Source: Brachybacterium fresconis (GTDB lineage Bacteria > Actinomycetota > Actinomycetes > Actinomycetales > Dermabacteraceae). From it: a stretch of DNA of 64,000 nucleotides. The notes below the pieces were generated by a model. That model was not told where the DNA came from and made no database searches. It saw only the letters and a list, made by a program, of their open reading frames with translations. Below are positions 8,962-17,442 of the stretch, one piece after another. The position numbers and the translations under genes were made by a program. The DNA is taken from contig NZ_JAGIOC010000001.1 in the NCBI RefSeq assembly GCF_017876515.1, positions 806,001 to 870,000 of the forward strand, read 5' to 3'. The first letter of the stretch is position 1, and each line of letters opens with the position of its first letter.

Positions 8962-9366
8962 ATGGACGGCATGGAACGCAAGCACGACGTCGAGCAACTC
9001 AGCAGTGCCGACCACGAGTCGACCCGACGTGAGCGCGAGGCCCAGGGCCGACTTCTCGACAAGGGCGCAGACCAGTTGGAACCGCGCCCGTGGCAGCAGG
9101 CCGCAGCCCCGCCCTCGGCGGTGGATCTGACGCAGTACGCGCTCTGGCGCTCATCCGAGCTGACCCCAGACGAGCTTTTGAGCGCACTCTCGCTGCTCCC
9201 GGCAGCACGCGCCGAGGTCGAGAGCGTGGAGATCGGCCTACTCTTCGCCGCTCGCAACGAGGGGCTCACTTGGGCGCAGATCGCCCAGGCGATGGGGTTC
9301 CGATCCCCGCAGGCCTGCCAGCAGTACGTGAACCGGCTCAGCGCCAGGCAGGACAGGCGAGCATGA
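8962..9366 (+). CDS. Small helix-turn-helix DNA-binding protein
   Basis: 134 aa (131 aa if it starts at ATG 8971, which has better spacing to AGCAGG). The N-terminal half is charged and probably disordered. The C-terminal half contains an HTH-like segment (ARNEGLTWAQIAQAMGFRSPQACQQYVNRL). Its stop overlaps the next gene by ATGA. It is divergent from the PEP enzyme and likely regulates it together with its downstream partner. Confidence 0.7.
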   Translation: MDGMERKHDVEQLSSADHESTRREREAQGRLLDKGADQLEPRPWQQAAAPPSAVDLTQYALWRSSELTPDELLSALSLLPAARAEVESVEIGLLFAARNEGLTWAQIAQAMGFRSPQACQQYVNRLSARQDRRA

Positions 9367-9998
9367 CGCATCCGTCCACGCCGGAACTGCTCGTGCTGCA
9401 CGCCGTGCGCCTCATGGGATTCGCCGACAGTGACGCCGTCGCCGAGCGTGCGGGAACGAGCCACGTCGAGGCGCTGCGCGTGTTGAGTGAGGCGGAGCGT
9501 GAGGGGTGGGTGCAGCACGCCGCGTTCGCCGACCTCGAAGGCTGGTCACTCACCGACTCGGGCAAGACGGAGAACGAGCGCCAACTCGCAACAGAACGCG
9601 CGGACGCCGACCCCGCTGGCGTGGTGGCGGCTGTCTACCGCGAGTTCCTTCCGCTCAACGCCCGCCTACTCCGAGCCGTCACCGACTGGCAGATCAAGCC
9701 CATCGGAGCAGACCAGCTGGCCCCGAACGACCATGCCGACCGCGCATGGGATGGACGCGTTCTCGATGAACTCACGGCACTCGGCAGGAAACTTGCACCC
9801 TTGGGCGAGCGCCTCGCTGCCGTTCTCGCGAGATTCTGCGGCTACGCGGAACGGTACGAGACTGCCCTGCACAAGGCCAGGCGCGGGGAGCTCGATTGGA
9901 TCGACCGGACCGAAGTGGACTCCTGCCACCGAGTCTGGTTCCAACTCCACGAAGACCTCGTCGCAACACTCGGCATCGACCGTAGGAACGAAGCATAG
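9363..9998 (+). CDS. Winged-helix (MarR-like) regulator or ligand-binding partner
   Basis: 211 aa. The start ATG overlaps the preceding stop. The first about 75 residues look like a winged helix (LLVLHAVRLMGFADSDAVAERAG, VEALRVLSEAEREGWVQHA, LTDSGKTENERQ). The remainder is helical and acidic with no recognised motif. It is co-translated with the small HTH protein and divergent from the PEP phosphotransferase operon. The likely role is transcriptional control of that operon; the sensed compound is unknown. Confidence 0.65.
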   Translation: MTHPSTPELLVLHAVRLMGFADSDAVAERAGTSHVEALRVLSEAEREGWVQHAAFADLEGWSLTDSGKTENERQLATERADADPAGVVAAVYREFLPLNARLLRAVTDWQIKPIGADQLAPNDHADRAWDGRVLDELTALGRKLAPLGERLAAVLARFCGYAERYETALHKARRGELDWIDRTEVDSCHRVWFQLHEDLVATLGIDRRNEA

Positions 9999-10146
9999 AT
10001 ATCTATGCAAGCAGTCACCAAGCGGGCGAGGTCGCTGCCGGCGTCCGAGACATAGCGTGGATCCGCAAGTTCAAGCCGATCGAGACGCAGCTACTTTCAC
10101 GACAGTACGCGGTGCCCAGCTCCACGTATCCGCTCGCCTCTGGCCC

Positions 10147-10815
10147 CTACGTGAGTTCGGCGATGCCGACGCGCAGCGCGAAGAGGGCAAGCTGTACGCG
10201 GTCGCGGGATTGGGTCTTGGCGCGGAGGTTGCCGATGTGGGTCTTGATGGTGGGCATGGTGAGCCATAGTTCGTCGCAGATCTCTTGATTGGTCCGGCCC
10301 CGCGCGACGAGGGCGAGGATGTCGCATTCTCGGGGTGTGAGTTCGTCCGCGAGGCGGATGTCGGTAGGTGAGGCGTCCGCGGCGGAGCCTCCCGGGCGCT
10401 TCCGGAACGTCGTGAAGAGTCGGCGGGTGGGGCCGGGTGAGATGACGGCGTCGCCGTCGTGGACGGTCCGGATCGCGGCGACGACGTCATCGGGGGCGGT
10501 GTTCTTGACCAGGAAGCCTGATGCCCCGGACTCGATCGCGGTGAGCACGTATTCGTCGGTGTCGAAGGTAGTCAAGATGATGATCTTGCTGGCCGTCCCG
10601 GCCGTGATGAGTCGCTGGGTGGCGGCGAGCCCGTCGAGCGTGGGCATTTGGATGTCGAGGAGCAGGATGCTCGGCGCGACGTGATCGTGCCGGCGGATGG
10701 CGTCGGCCCCGTCGATGGCCTGCCAGACCACGCGCATGTCGGACTGCGCGTCGAGGATCATGGCGAGCCCCGCGGTGAACAAGGGTTCGTCGTCGGCGAG
10801 CCCGATGGTGATCAT
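10147..10815 (-). CDS. Response regulator, NarL/LuxR family
   Basis: 222 aa from the ATG that overlaps the kinase stop (ATGA at 10812-10815). The receiver domain has the acidic pair in IGLADDEPL, phospho-Asp in LLLDIQMP, Thr in IILTTFD and Lys in GFLVKN. The C-terminal LuxR HTH reads LTPRECDILALVARG...MPTIKTHIGNL. It pairs with the kinase immediately upstream and probably controls the divergent ABC exporter at 12168. Confidence 0.93.
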   Translation of the reverse strand: MITIGLADDEPLFTAGLAMILDAQSDMRVVWQAIDGADAIRRHDHVAPSILLLDIQMPTLDGLAATQRLITAGTASKIIILTTFDTDEYVLTAIESGASGFLVKNTAPDDVVAAIRTVHDGDAVISPGPTRRLFTTFRKRPGGSAADASPTDIRLADELTPRECDILALVARGRTNQEICDELWLTMPTIKTHIGNLRAKTQSRDRVQLALFALRVGIAELT

Positions 10816-12026
10816 GACTGCCTCCACGGCAGGCTCGCGGCCACGACCCATCCGCCGGTGTTCGGATCGGGGCCGGCGGTGAGCGTGCCCCCGAGGGCGC
10901 GTGCACGCTCCTGCATTCCGATGATCCCGTGGTGCGAGACGCCGCGCGGTCTGGTGCGCCGTTCACCGGATGCGGCGTTCAGCACGGTCAGCTCGACCGA
11001 ATCATCGTGTACGAGGATACGGACACTCACTGCTGCACCGTCGGCATACTTCAAAGCGTTCGTCAGGCTCTCCTGGACGATCCGGTACCCGGCCAGTCCG
11101 ACCTGATCGGGGATAGAGGTGAGGTCGCCTTCGACATGCAGCCGGATCGCCGCTCTCGTGTACTGCAAGTCGCTGATGAGCTCGCGAACATCGCGAAGAG
11201 TGGGCGTCGGTCGCACGGGAGCCTTACCCTCGTCGTCGGTGGCGAGCACGCTGATGAGATCGCGCACGTCATCTACAGCGGTGCGGCTCAAGCGCCCGAT
11301 GTCGGCAAGGACTTGATCGGTGCGCTGTGGGTCGGTACGGACGACGTAGCGGACGCCTTCGGCCTGGATCGCGATGGTGTTCAGCGAGTGGCCGAGCACG
11401 TCGTGCATCTCGCGAGCGATGCGGGTGCGCTCCTCGACAGCAGCGAGCCGCCGCTCCACCGCTTGCCGGGCTTCGAGGGCAGCGGCACGTTCGAGCGCGT
11501 CCTCGTAGCGTGCTTTCCGGTTCCGCCGGACGATGCCAGCCAGGACGGCGACCGTGATCAGAGCCGCTGCGGCAGCGGAGATCACCAGCCTGACCTTCCA
11601 GTCGGTACCCGGAGCGGGAGTCGGCACGGTGAGTACCGCCACGCCGGCACCCACGTAGATGACAGCGGCGTATCCCCACCGCCACGGCGGGAGCAGTCGC
11701 GTCTGCGTGGTGTACGCGCCGATCAGACACACCGCACCGGCGAACACCGTCAGCTCCTGCACCACTACGAGATGCACGAAGAGCAGAACCCCGACGACAG
11801 CGAGGGCGAGCCGCGGGCGCAGGCGGCGGAAGATCAGAGCGATCGAGCAGCCGAACACGACGAAGCTGTAGGCGACCTGCTCAGGCGTGGCGAACGACAG
11901 CGTCGGCCGGCTGATCGCGCCGAGCACCCCGACGAGCGCCGCTAGGACGATGTCCGCGATCCAGGGGCGCTCCTGCCAGACAGTACGGAGCCGTTCACGG
12001 GTCGCGGGGGCGGTGAACGGTTCCAT
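10812..12026 (-). CDS. Sensor histidine kinase, HisKA_3 type
   Basis: 404 aa from ATG 12026; an in-frame TTG at 12032 is less likely. The N-terminus has about five membrane helices and almost no extracellular domain, typical of intramembrane-sensing kinases tied to ABC exporters. H-box: ERTRIAREMHDVLGHSL. ATPase: QESLTNALKYADG and HGIIGMQERARALGG. A TACGAT at 12035-12040 lies 8 nt before the ATG, so the mRNA may be near-leaderless. The large palindrome at 12055 covers its -35 region. Confidence 0.92.
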   Translation of the reverse strand: MEPFTAPATRERLRTVWQERPWIADIVLAALVGVLGAISRPTLSFATPEQVAYSFVVFGCSIALIFRRLRPRLALAVVGVLLFVHLVVVQELTVFAGAVCLIGAYTTQTRLLPPWRWGYAAVIYVGAGVAVLTVPTPAPGTDWKVRLVISAAAAALITVAVLAGIVRRNRKARYEDALERAAALEARQAVERRLAAVEERTRIAREMHDVLGHSLNTIAIQAEGVRYVVRTDPQRTDQVLADIGRLSRTAVDDVRDLISVLATDDEGKAPVRPTPTLRDVRELISDLQYTRAAIRLHVEGDLTSIPDQVGLAGYRIVQESLTNALKYADGAAVSVRILVHDDSVELTVLNAASGERRTRPRGVSHHGIIGMQERARALGGTLTAGPDPNTGGWVVAASLPWRQS

Positions 12027-12054
12027 ACCCAACCATCGTATGGCGCGGGCCGTT

Positions 12055-12086
12055 GTCGGTCTTCATACCGCGGTATGAAGACCGAC
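12055..12086. promoter_or_regulatory. Perfect 32-bp palindrome between divergent TCS and ABC exporter
   Basis: Left half GTCGGTCTTCATACCG is followed by its exact reverse complement with no spacer. It lies about 15 bp upstream of the putative kinase -10 box and 81 bp before the exporter start. This is the expected place for a dimeric response-regulator or repressor site controlling both directions. A cruciform or bidirectional RNA hairpin is an alternative. Confidence 0.75.
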
Positions 12087-12167
12087 TTCGTGCCGCAGCA
12101 CGATCTGCCGCACGGCCGGTCCGGGAATCGTAGGTGGCGTGACCGACCCGACTGAAACGAGGCATGC

Positions 12168-13067
12168 ATGACCAGCGTCATCACTACCCGCGGATTGACC
12201 AAGCAGTTCAAGACCCACACGGCTGTCAATTCCCTCGATCTGGACGTCCCGCAGGGCCACGTGTATGGGTTCCTCGGGCCGAACGGATCGGGCAAGTCGA
12301 CCACGATGAAGATGCTGTTGGGTCTCACCCAGCCCACCAGCGGTGACATCGACGTGCTCGGCGAGCCCCTCACGCGCGCATCGCGCACCAAGCTCCTGCC
12401 GTCGATCGGGTCGATGATAGAAGCTCCTCCCGGGTACGGGCACCTCACCGGCCGGGAGAACATGCGCATCGTCCAGGACATGCTCGACTTGTCCACCGCG
12501 CAGATCGACCACGCGCTGGCGACTGTCCGGTTGACTGAGCAGCAGCACAAGCTGGTCCGCAACTATTCCCTCGGCATGAAGCAGCGCCTCGGCATCGCGA
12601 TGGCACTGGCCCGCGATCCCGCACTGCTCATCCTCGACGAACCGACCAACGGCCTCGACCCCGCCGGGATCGAGGAGATTCGCATGCTGCTCGTGGACCT
12701 CGCGGGTCGTGGGATCACGGTCATGGTGTCGAGCCACCTGCTCGATGAGATCGACAAGATGGCCAGCGTCCTGGGCATCCTCTCCAGCGGGACGATGATC
12801 TTCCAGGGCAGCCGCGACCAGCTCTTCGAGCAATCCGTGCCGGATCTGATCATCGAGACTTCCGACCCGCAGGCCGCCCTCGCACAGGGCATCACGGCAA
12901 CCCGGGTTCCTGAGGGCATCAGGATGAGCGGGATCGACAAGGACGAGACCGCGAAAGTCGTCTACCAGCTCGCCGTCGCGGGCGTCCCGATCTACGAGGT
13001 GCATCGCGTCGCGCAGAGCCTCGAAGATGTGTTCATGGACCTCACCGGCAGGGGTGGTCTGCTGTGA
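12168..13067 (+). CDS. ABC exporter ATPase, bacitracin/lantibiotic-immunity type
   Basis: 299 aa. Walker A is GPNGSGKSTT, signature YSLGMKQRLGIA, Walker B LLILDEPTNGLD, H-loop MVSSHLLDE. The methionine-rich and SLGMKQ features match BcrA/LanF-type ATPases. ATG 12168 follows GAGG at 5-nt spacing. The stop overlaps the first permease (GTGA). With the two permeases it should form a LanFEG-like pump that removes peptide antibiotics from the membrane, induced by the divergent two-component system. Confidence 0.92.
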   Translation: MTSVITTRGLTKQFKTHTAVNSLDLDVPQGHVYGFLGPNGSGKSTTMKMLLGLTQPTSGDIDVLGEPLTRASRTKLLPSIGSMIEAPPGYGHLTGRENMRIVQDMLDLSTAQIDHALATVRLTEQQHKLVRNYSLGMKQRLGIAMALARDPALLILDEPTNGLDPAGIEEIRMLLVDLAGRGITVMVSSHLLDEIDKMASVLGILSSGTMIFQGSRDQLFEQSVPDLIIETSDPQAALAQGITATRVPEGIRMSGIDKDETAKVVYQLAVAGVPIYEVHRVAQSLEDVFMDLTGRGGLL

Positions 13068-13816
13068 GGCGCGCGATCCGGCTCGAGTTCCGCAAGATGC
13101 GCCGCCTGCGCACGTTCCTCATCACCGCGATCCTCGTCCTCGCCGTCGCGGGCCTGTCCAGCTTCTCCCTCTTCGCGGGCAGCACCCAGGAATCGTTCAA
13201 CGACCCGGACGCGATGCCGTGGGCGGGCCTGATGGTGACCTACACGCTCATGGCCGCGATGACCTCCCCGATCCTCGCCGCCGTGCTCGCCAGCCGACAG
13301 ACCGACATCGAACACTCCGGCGTCGGCTGGACCCTCGCCTCAACCGCCGGATACTCACCGGGCGTGCTGTGCCGGGCGAAACTCGTCGCACTCAGCACGG
13401 TCCTGCTGCCGGCCGTCGTCGTGCAGAGCCTGCTCGTGATCGGCATGGGCCTGTTCGCCGGCATTCGCGTGCCCCTCGATCCGGGGCCGTGGGTGCTGTA
13501 CACGGGGCTGCTGTTCCTCATCGATGTCGTGTTCCTCGCGCTGCACATCTGGCTCGCCGCCATCGTGGAGAACCAACTCGTGTCCGTCGGCGTCGGCATG
13601 CTCGGCGCGTTCCTCGGCGTCTTCACGCTCCTCACCTCGACCGCCGTGGCCCGCGTCATCCCCTGGGGGTACTACGCCATGATCTCCCCGATCGGACAAC
13701 AAGGCGACAGCCTGGTGTATCTCACGCCGCCGTTCGGGTGGATCGCCGGCTTCCTCATCCTCGTCGGAATCGTCTTCGCCGTCGCCACGCGACGTCTCGA
13801 CCGGATCGAAAGGTAA
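13064..13816 (+). CDS. ABC permease, LanE/G-like
   Basis: 250 aa, GTG start overlapping the ATPase stop. Six hydrophobic segments (TFLITAILVLAVAGLSSFSL, LMAAMTSPILAAVLASR, WVLYTGLLFLIDVVFLAL, WIAGFLILVGIVFAVATRR). The motif DIEHSGVGWTLA is typical of lantibiotic-ABC permeases, where it follows the first coupling helix. It is coupled to the second permease 4 bp downstream. Confidence 0.88.
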   Translation: MRRAIRLEFRKMRRLRTFLITAILVLAVAGLSSFSLFAGSTQESFNDPDAMPWAGLMVTYTLMAAMTSPILAAVLASRQTDIEHSGVGWTLASTAGYSPGVLCRAKLVALSTVLLPAVVVQSLLVIGMGLFAGIRVPLDPGPWVLYTGLLFLIDVVFLALHIWLAAIVENQLVSVGVGMLGAFLGVFTLLTSTAVARVIPWGYYAMISPIGQQGDSLVYLTPPFGWIAGFLILVGIVFAVATRRLDRIER

Positions 13817-13820
13817 CCCC

Positions 13821-14567
13821 GTGCTCCGCGCAGAAATCCTCAAACTCAAGCGATCCGCCACCTGGATCATCGCGCTCATCCTCCCGCTACTGGCCGTCAC
13901 CACCGGGACGATCAACCTCGCCAACAACCCCGCCACACTCGACGCCGGATGGGCATCCTTCACGTCTCAAGTGACCCTGTTCTATGGACTGCTGTTCTTC
14001 TCAATCGGGATCGGCCTGATCGCGTCCACCGCCTGGCGGATGGAACACCGCGGCACGAACTGGAACCTCCTCCTCACCACCACCCGCCGGCCAGTCAAGC
14101 TGGTCATCGCCAAGGTCTTGGTCATCATGATCCCCGTCGCGTTCATGCAACTCGTCCTCGTAGCAGGCACCCTGATCTCGGGCACGCTCGTGCTCGGGCT
14201 GGACGGTGCCATTCCGTGGCAGTTCACCCTCGTCGGCGCGATCTCCGTGCTCGCAGCCCTGCCGCTGATTGCAATCCAGTCCCTGCTGTCGATGCTGCTG
14301 AAGTCGTTCGCCGCACCCGTCGCCATCTGCCTGCTCGGCTGCGTCGTCGGCGTCGCCACCGTCACCAGCGAAGCACTCCGACCGCTGAGCTTCATCTGGC
14401 CGCAAGCCATCAACACACGCGCCCTGAATCTCGGGTCGACTGCACTTGCGGGCTCGGGCGGGCTCACAGCCCAGGACGCGCTACCGCTCATCGGCACGGC
14501 GCTCGGATTCGCGCTGGTCATCGTCGCACTCACCGTCGCAACGATCCGCACCGTCAAGCTCCGCTGA
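13821..14567 (+). CDS. ABC permease, LanE/G-like
   Basis: 248 aa, GTG start. It has the family pattern ERGTNWNLL-like EHRGTNWNLLL after helix two, then four more membrane segments. It ends VIVALTVATIRTVKLR. A similar tail (...LVALRAVKLR) survives as a fragment at 32845-32919, which suggests a second copy of this exporter once lay upstream of the second AraC gene. Confidence 0.88.
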   Translation: MLRAEILKLKRSATWIIALILPLLAVTTGTINLANNPATLDAGWASFTSQVTLFYGLLFFSIGIGLIASTAWRMEHRGTNWNLLLTTTRRPVKLVIAKVLVIMIPVAFMQLVLVAGTLISGTLVLGLDGAIPWQFTLVGAISVLAALPLIAIQSLLSMLLKSFAAPVAICLLGCVVGVATVTSEALRPLSFIWPQAINTRALNLGSTALAGSGGLTAQDALPLIGTALGFALVIVALTVATIRTVKLR

Positions 14568-14585
14568 ATCTCGCAGGGAGGGCAG

Positions 14586-14858
14586 GTGAGACTGGTGACT
14601 GATCGGAACGATCTCGATGATCGAATCGCGCAGCTCGACGCCGAGATCGCCGCTCACCCGATGGCGAGCAGGAAGATGCGGGCCGCGCTGGCCGTCATCG
14701 AAGAGTTCAGCTTCGGTGGCGTCGCGCTCGTCGAGCAGCGCCTCGCGGAACAGTGCCTGCCCTCTCTCGCAACACTCGCCAGAATCCAGGAAGCCCACGC
14801 GCTATCGTGGTACCGGCTCCACGAGGCCCGCGAAGAACTGCGCCGCGAGAACTCCTGA
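14586..14858 (+). CDS. Small helical protein of unknown function
   Basis: 90 aa, GTG start behind GGGAGGG (an alternative GTG lies at 14595). It is charged and helical (LDDRIAQLDAEIAAHPM, KMRAALAVIEEF, EQRLAEQCLPSLATLARIQEAH). No known motif is visible. It sits 18 bp after the second permease and 6 bp before the AraC regulator, so it belongs to this operon. I do not recognise it. Confidence 0.6.
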   Translation: MRLVTDRNDLDDRIAQLDAEIAAHPMASRKMRAALAVIEEFSFGGVALVEQRLAEQCLPSLATLARIQEAHALSWYRLHEAREELRRENS

Positions 14859-14864
14859 GTAGCG

Positions 14865-15788
14865 ATGAACCCGCGGGCGCTACATGACTATCAAGTCCTA
14901 CTTGCTCGCACCCAAACCGTGCATCGCCCAGTCGGTCCGGTGGCTTATGACTGCGTCAAAGTTATCGTCGTCAGGGATGGCAGCGCGATCCTGTTCAGCG
15001 AGTTCGGACAGCAGGCGGTCCGGCCGGGCGATGTGGTGGTGCTGGCGCCGAGTACCTTGTGCGGCTCCGAGCCCGAAGGGCACATCACCGTCACCACGAT
15101 CTACGCCGATACCGACTACGTGATCGACCAGGCGTTCTGGCAGCACGTCGGCATCCTGCACGACCGGCTCGATGCAAGGGGCTTCGCGGAGAAGGTCTAC
15201 TCCGATCCAGCGCAGATCCTGCGCCTCGGTGAGGACCGCACGGGCATGATGATGGCGTGGCTGGATGAGATGGTCGCGCTCAGCCTCGACGGGCAGTTCC
15301 AGCGCCGATTCCATCGGCTGCAAGCGCTCTGGTTCGCGATCATGGACGTGGTCGCCCCCTATGTCCGCATCTCCCCCGTACGGTTGACGCCGTTGCAGCG
15401 AGCACGCTCGCGCCCGGCGCCGCCGCGCACTCGACGGTTCACGCCGCTGCGCCGAGAAGCGCTGCTCGCGCGCGAAGCACTCCACGAGCACATCGCGCAT
15501 TCGTGGACGCTGCGTGAGCTGGCCGAATCGGTGCGGCTTTCCCCGCAGCAGCTCACGCGGGTGTTCGCCGACGCGTACGGCAAGACGCCGATCGCGTATC
15601 TTACGATGCTGCGCGTGCAGGAGATGGCCCGGCTACTGCGCGAGACTGACCAGCCCGTCGCCGTCACGGGGCGGCAGGTCGGGTGGTCCAGCCGCTCGCG
15701 GGCGACCGAAGCGTTCATCGAGCATGTCGGGATCAGTCCGAGCCGCTACCGCGCCATGCGCCCCATCAGCACCGATCACCGGATGTGA
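14865..15788 (+). CDS. AraC-family transcriptional regulator (copy 1)
   Basis: 307 aa. The N-terminal about 170 residues form a cupin-like sensor (VIVVRDGSAILFSEFG, VRPGDVVVLAP, LCGSEPEGHITVTT). The C-terminal AraC domain has two HTHs (WTLRELAESVRLSPQQLTRV and the GISPSRYR end). It is closely related along its length to the protein at 33071-33994, and both follow an ABC-permease sequence. Regulators of this type sit beside conjugation modules in actinobacterial integrative elements. Here the conjugation genes are 18 kb away, so copy 1 may be an element remnant. Confidence 0.88.
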   Translation: MNPRALHDYQVLLARTQTVHRPVGPVAYDCVKVIVVRDGSAILFSEFGQQAVRPGDVVVLAPSTLCGSEPEGHITVTTIYADTDYVIDQAFWQHVGILHDRLDARGFAEKVYSDPAQILRLGEDRTGMMMAWLDEMVALSLDGQFQRRFHRLQALWFAIMDVVAPYVRISPVRLTPLQRARSRPAPPRTRRFTPLRREALLAREALHEHIAHSWTLRELAESVRLSPQQLTRVFADAYGKTPIAYLTMLRVQEMARLLRETDQPVAVTGRQVGWSSRSRATEAFIEHVGISPSRYRAMRPISTDHRM

Positions 15789-16340
15789 CAGACGCTCGTG
15801 CGGCGAAGTCGCGACGAGTCGAGGCCGTCGGACGATGCACGCGGCGTCTCGGTACTCGTCGGGTCGCTCATCGCGTACGGATCGACCTGCCGCGCCAGCA
15901 TCGAGCAGCGATCGGTTGCCTTGCGCAGTCCATCGAGGAGATGCTGCAGATCCTCCAGTTGCACCGCGAGGGCATAGACCCGCTCGCTCAGATGCGCAAC
16001 CCGCTCCCGCAACTGTCCACCCGCAATGCCTGGACCTCGGTGATAGGTGCGTCCCTCCGCAATCCCCTCGGGTTGCGTCTCCTCGCTGACTCGGAAGAAC
16101 CAATCTTCCTCGCAGCGCTCCGCCAGCGTTGAGTTGCTCCGCGAGCGTTCGGCACGGCTCGGCGATGCCGTAGTGCCCGTCGATCATCTCCTCGCCCTGC
16201 GGCGTGATCCCAGGCAGGTCGGTCTCGTCAGGTTCCGGCAGCGCACAGGAGCGCAGGTCGCCATCGATAGGCACTCGACGGTCCTGCTAGCGGCGAAACT
16301 CGTGCGCGATCGCGGAGCGCTCAGCGCGATCCAGTGACAG
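15776..16340 (-). pseudogene. Frameshifted or split ORF remnants, function unknown
   Basis: Minus-strand coding-like peptides appear in successive frames. A tail LDRAERSAIAHEFRR ends at TAG near 16290. A segment LPEPDETDLPGITPQGEE...AEPCRTLAEQLNA follows. Then, in another frame, EEDWFFRVSEETQPEGIAEG...RERVAHLSERVYALAVQLED...DGLRKATDR ends at 15776. The two long segments join naturally if one frameshift near 16120 is corrected. The gene tail overlaps the AraC stop. The composition is protein-like, but I cannot name the family. Confidence 0.5.
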
Positions 16341-17130
16341 CACCTTCACGGGCCAGCCCCTGCCCCGTCCTCTGCGGATGGGCTCACGCCAATCAGGTGC
16401 GCTGATGACGGCGCTTGAAACCGGCCGTCAATGTAGGTTGACGCGGCGAGCCTCGCTTGAAAGACGTGTGGCGGCTCAGGAGCCGGGAGGAGCCGAGCAG
16501 GGTCGTCGGATCTTGTCGGACGCCAGCTGTCTTGTGCCGGTTGGGCGACGGTGATTCGGCAGTGACTGGGGGGTCGTCGGGGTGCGGGGTGGCGTGCACC
16601 TGGCAGGTGATCAGCCGACGCAGGGCTCCGGTTCGGGGTTCCTCGGCCGGGTTCTCCGACCTGCCGGAGCACTCATGAAGGACGCTTGGCCTGGTCGCAC
16701 CTCGCCGCTAAGGACCAGGACTCGGGATCGGCGAGACTATGGACCTCGGCTCTGTGTGTGTACAGGTCGGAGCCGGAGCGCTAGGAGGAGGCTGGTGAAC
16801 CTCCGGTGAGGACTGCGAAGGCATTTGACGGCGATCACCGTGCCGACCAGGGTCGCGACGGGGCCGACGTCGATGGCGGACAGCCCGACCTATCTCATGA
16901 CATAGAACCCGACGCGGTCGCCGCCTGCACCTCTGGAAGAGGAACGCGGGTGATCTGCTGCGATCACGCCCACGATTCTCTCCCTGCCCGACCCCTCACC
17001 TGCTGGCGTTGTCTTTCAGGATCGGCGAGAGTAGCGTAGGTCGCACCTGCGCGAGCGCTCCTATGCATCTCCGTAGCGTGGGTCCTGGCCGAGCGCACGT
17101 TTCTAGTCATGCGTGCGTAGGAGGCCGGAA
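16341..17130. other. Intergenic region without a convincing gene
   Basis: Only short overlapping ORFs with no recognisable motif occur here. A minus-strand stretch near 16800-16920 (VGLSAIDVGPVATLVGTVIAV) looks like a decayed membrane segment. The region must contain the promoter of the SemiSWEET operon, but I cannot place its boxes with confidence. Confidence 0.5.
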
Positions 17131-17442
17131 GTGGCGGATTGGACTATTTCGTCAGTCGCATCAGCGTGGGGGCTGGTGATGGCGCTCGCTCCCGTCTTGC
17201 AGATCGTGCGCATGCTTCGACTGCGTTCATCAGAGGACGTGTCACTGGGCTACTTCTGGCTCCTTTTGCCCGGGTTCTTGCTGTGGGTGGCTCACGGCTA
17301 CACCACTGGAGACGCCTTCCTCATGATTCCGAACGCTGCGGCCGCAGTCACTGCAGTCTGCCTGATCGTTGTCGCAACCCGTCTGCGAAGCGATCGCACG
17401 TCATCTCAGCACGATATGCCTGACCACAGGAGGTCATCATGA
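17131..17442 (+). CDS. SemiSWEET-type small sugar transporter
   Basis: 103 aa from GTG 17131, which has AGGAGG 6 nt upstream. It contains three membrane helices in MtN3/SemiSWEET arrangement: SVASAWGLVMALAPVLQIVR (with the conserved Pro), then VSLGYFWLLLPGFLLWVAHG, then LMIPNAAAAVTAVCLIVVAT (with the PN motif). The R(S)SEDVSL loop is characteristic. SemiSWEETs dimerise and passively move sugars. The stop overlaps the radical SAM start (ATGATGA), so the operon is tightly coupled. Here it could move a sugar precursor or a glycosylated product. Confidence 0.85.
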   Translation: MADWTISSVASAWGLVMALAPVLQIVRMLRLRSSEDVSLGYFWLLLPGFLLWVAHGYTTGDAFLMIPNAAAAVTAVCLIVVATRLRSDRTSSQHDMPDHRRSS

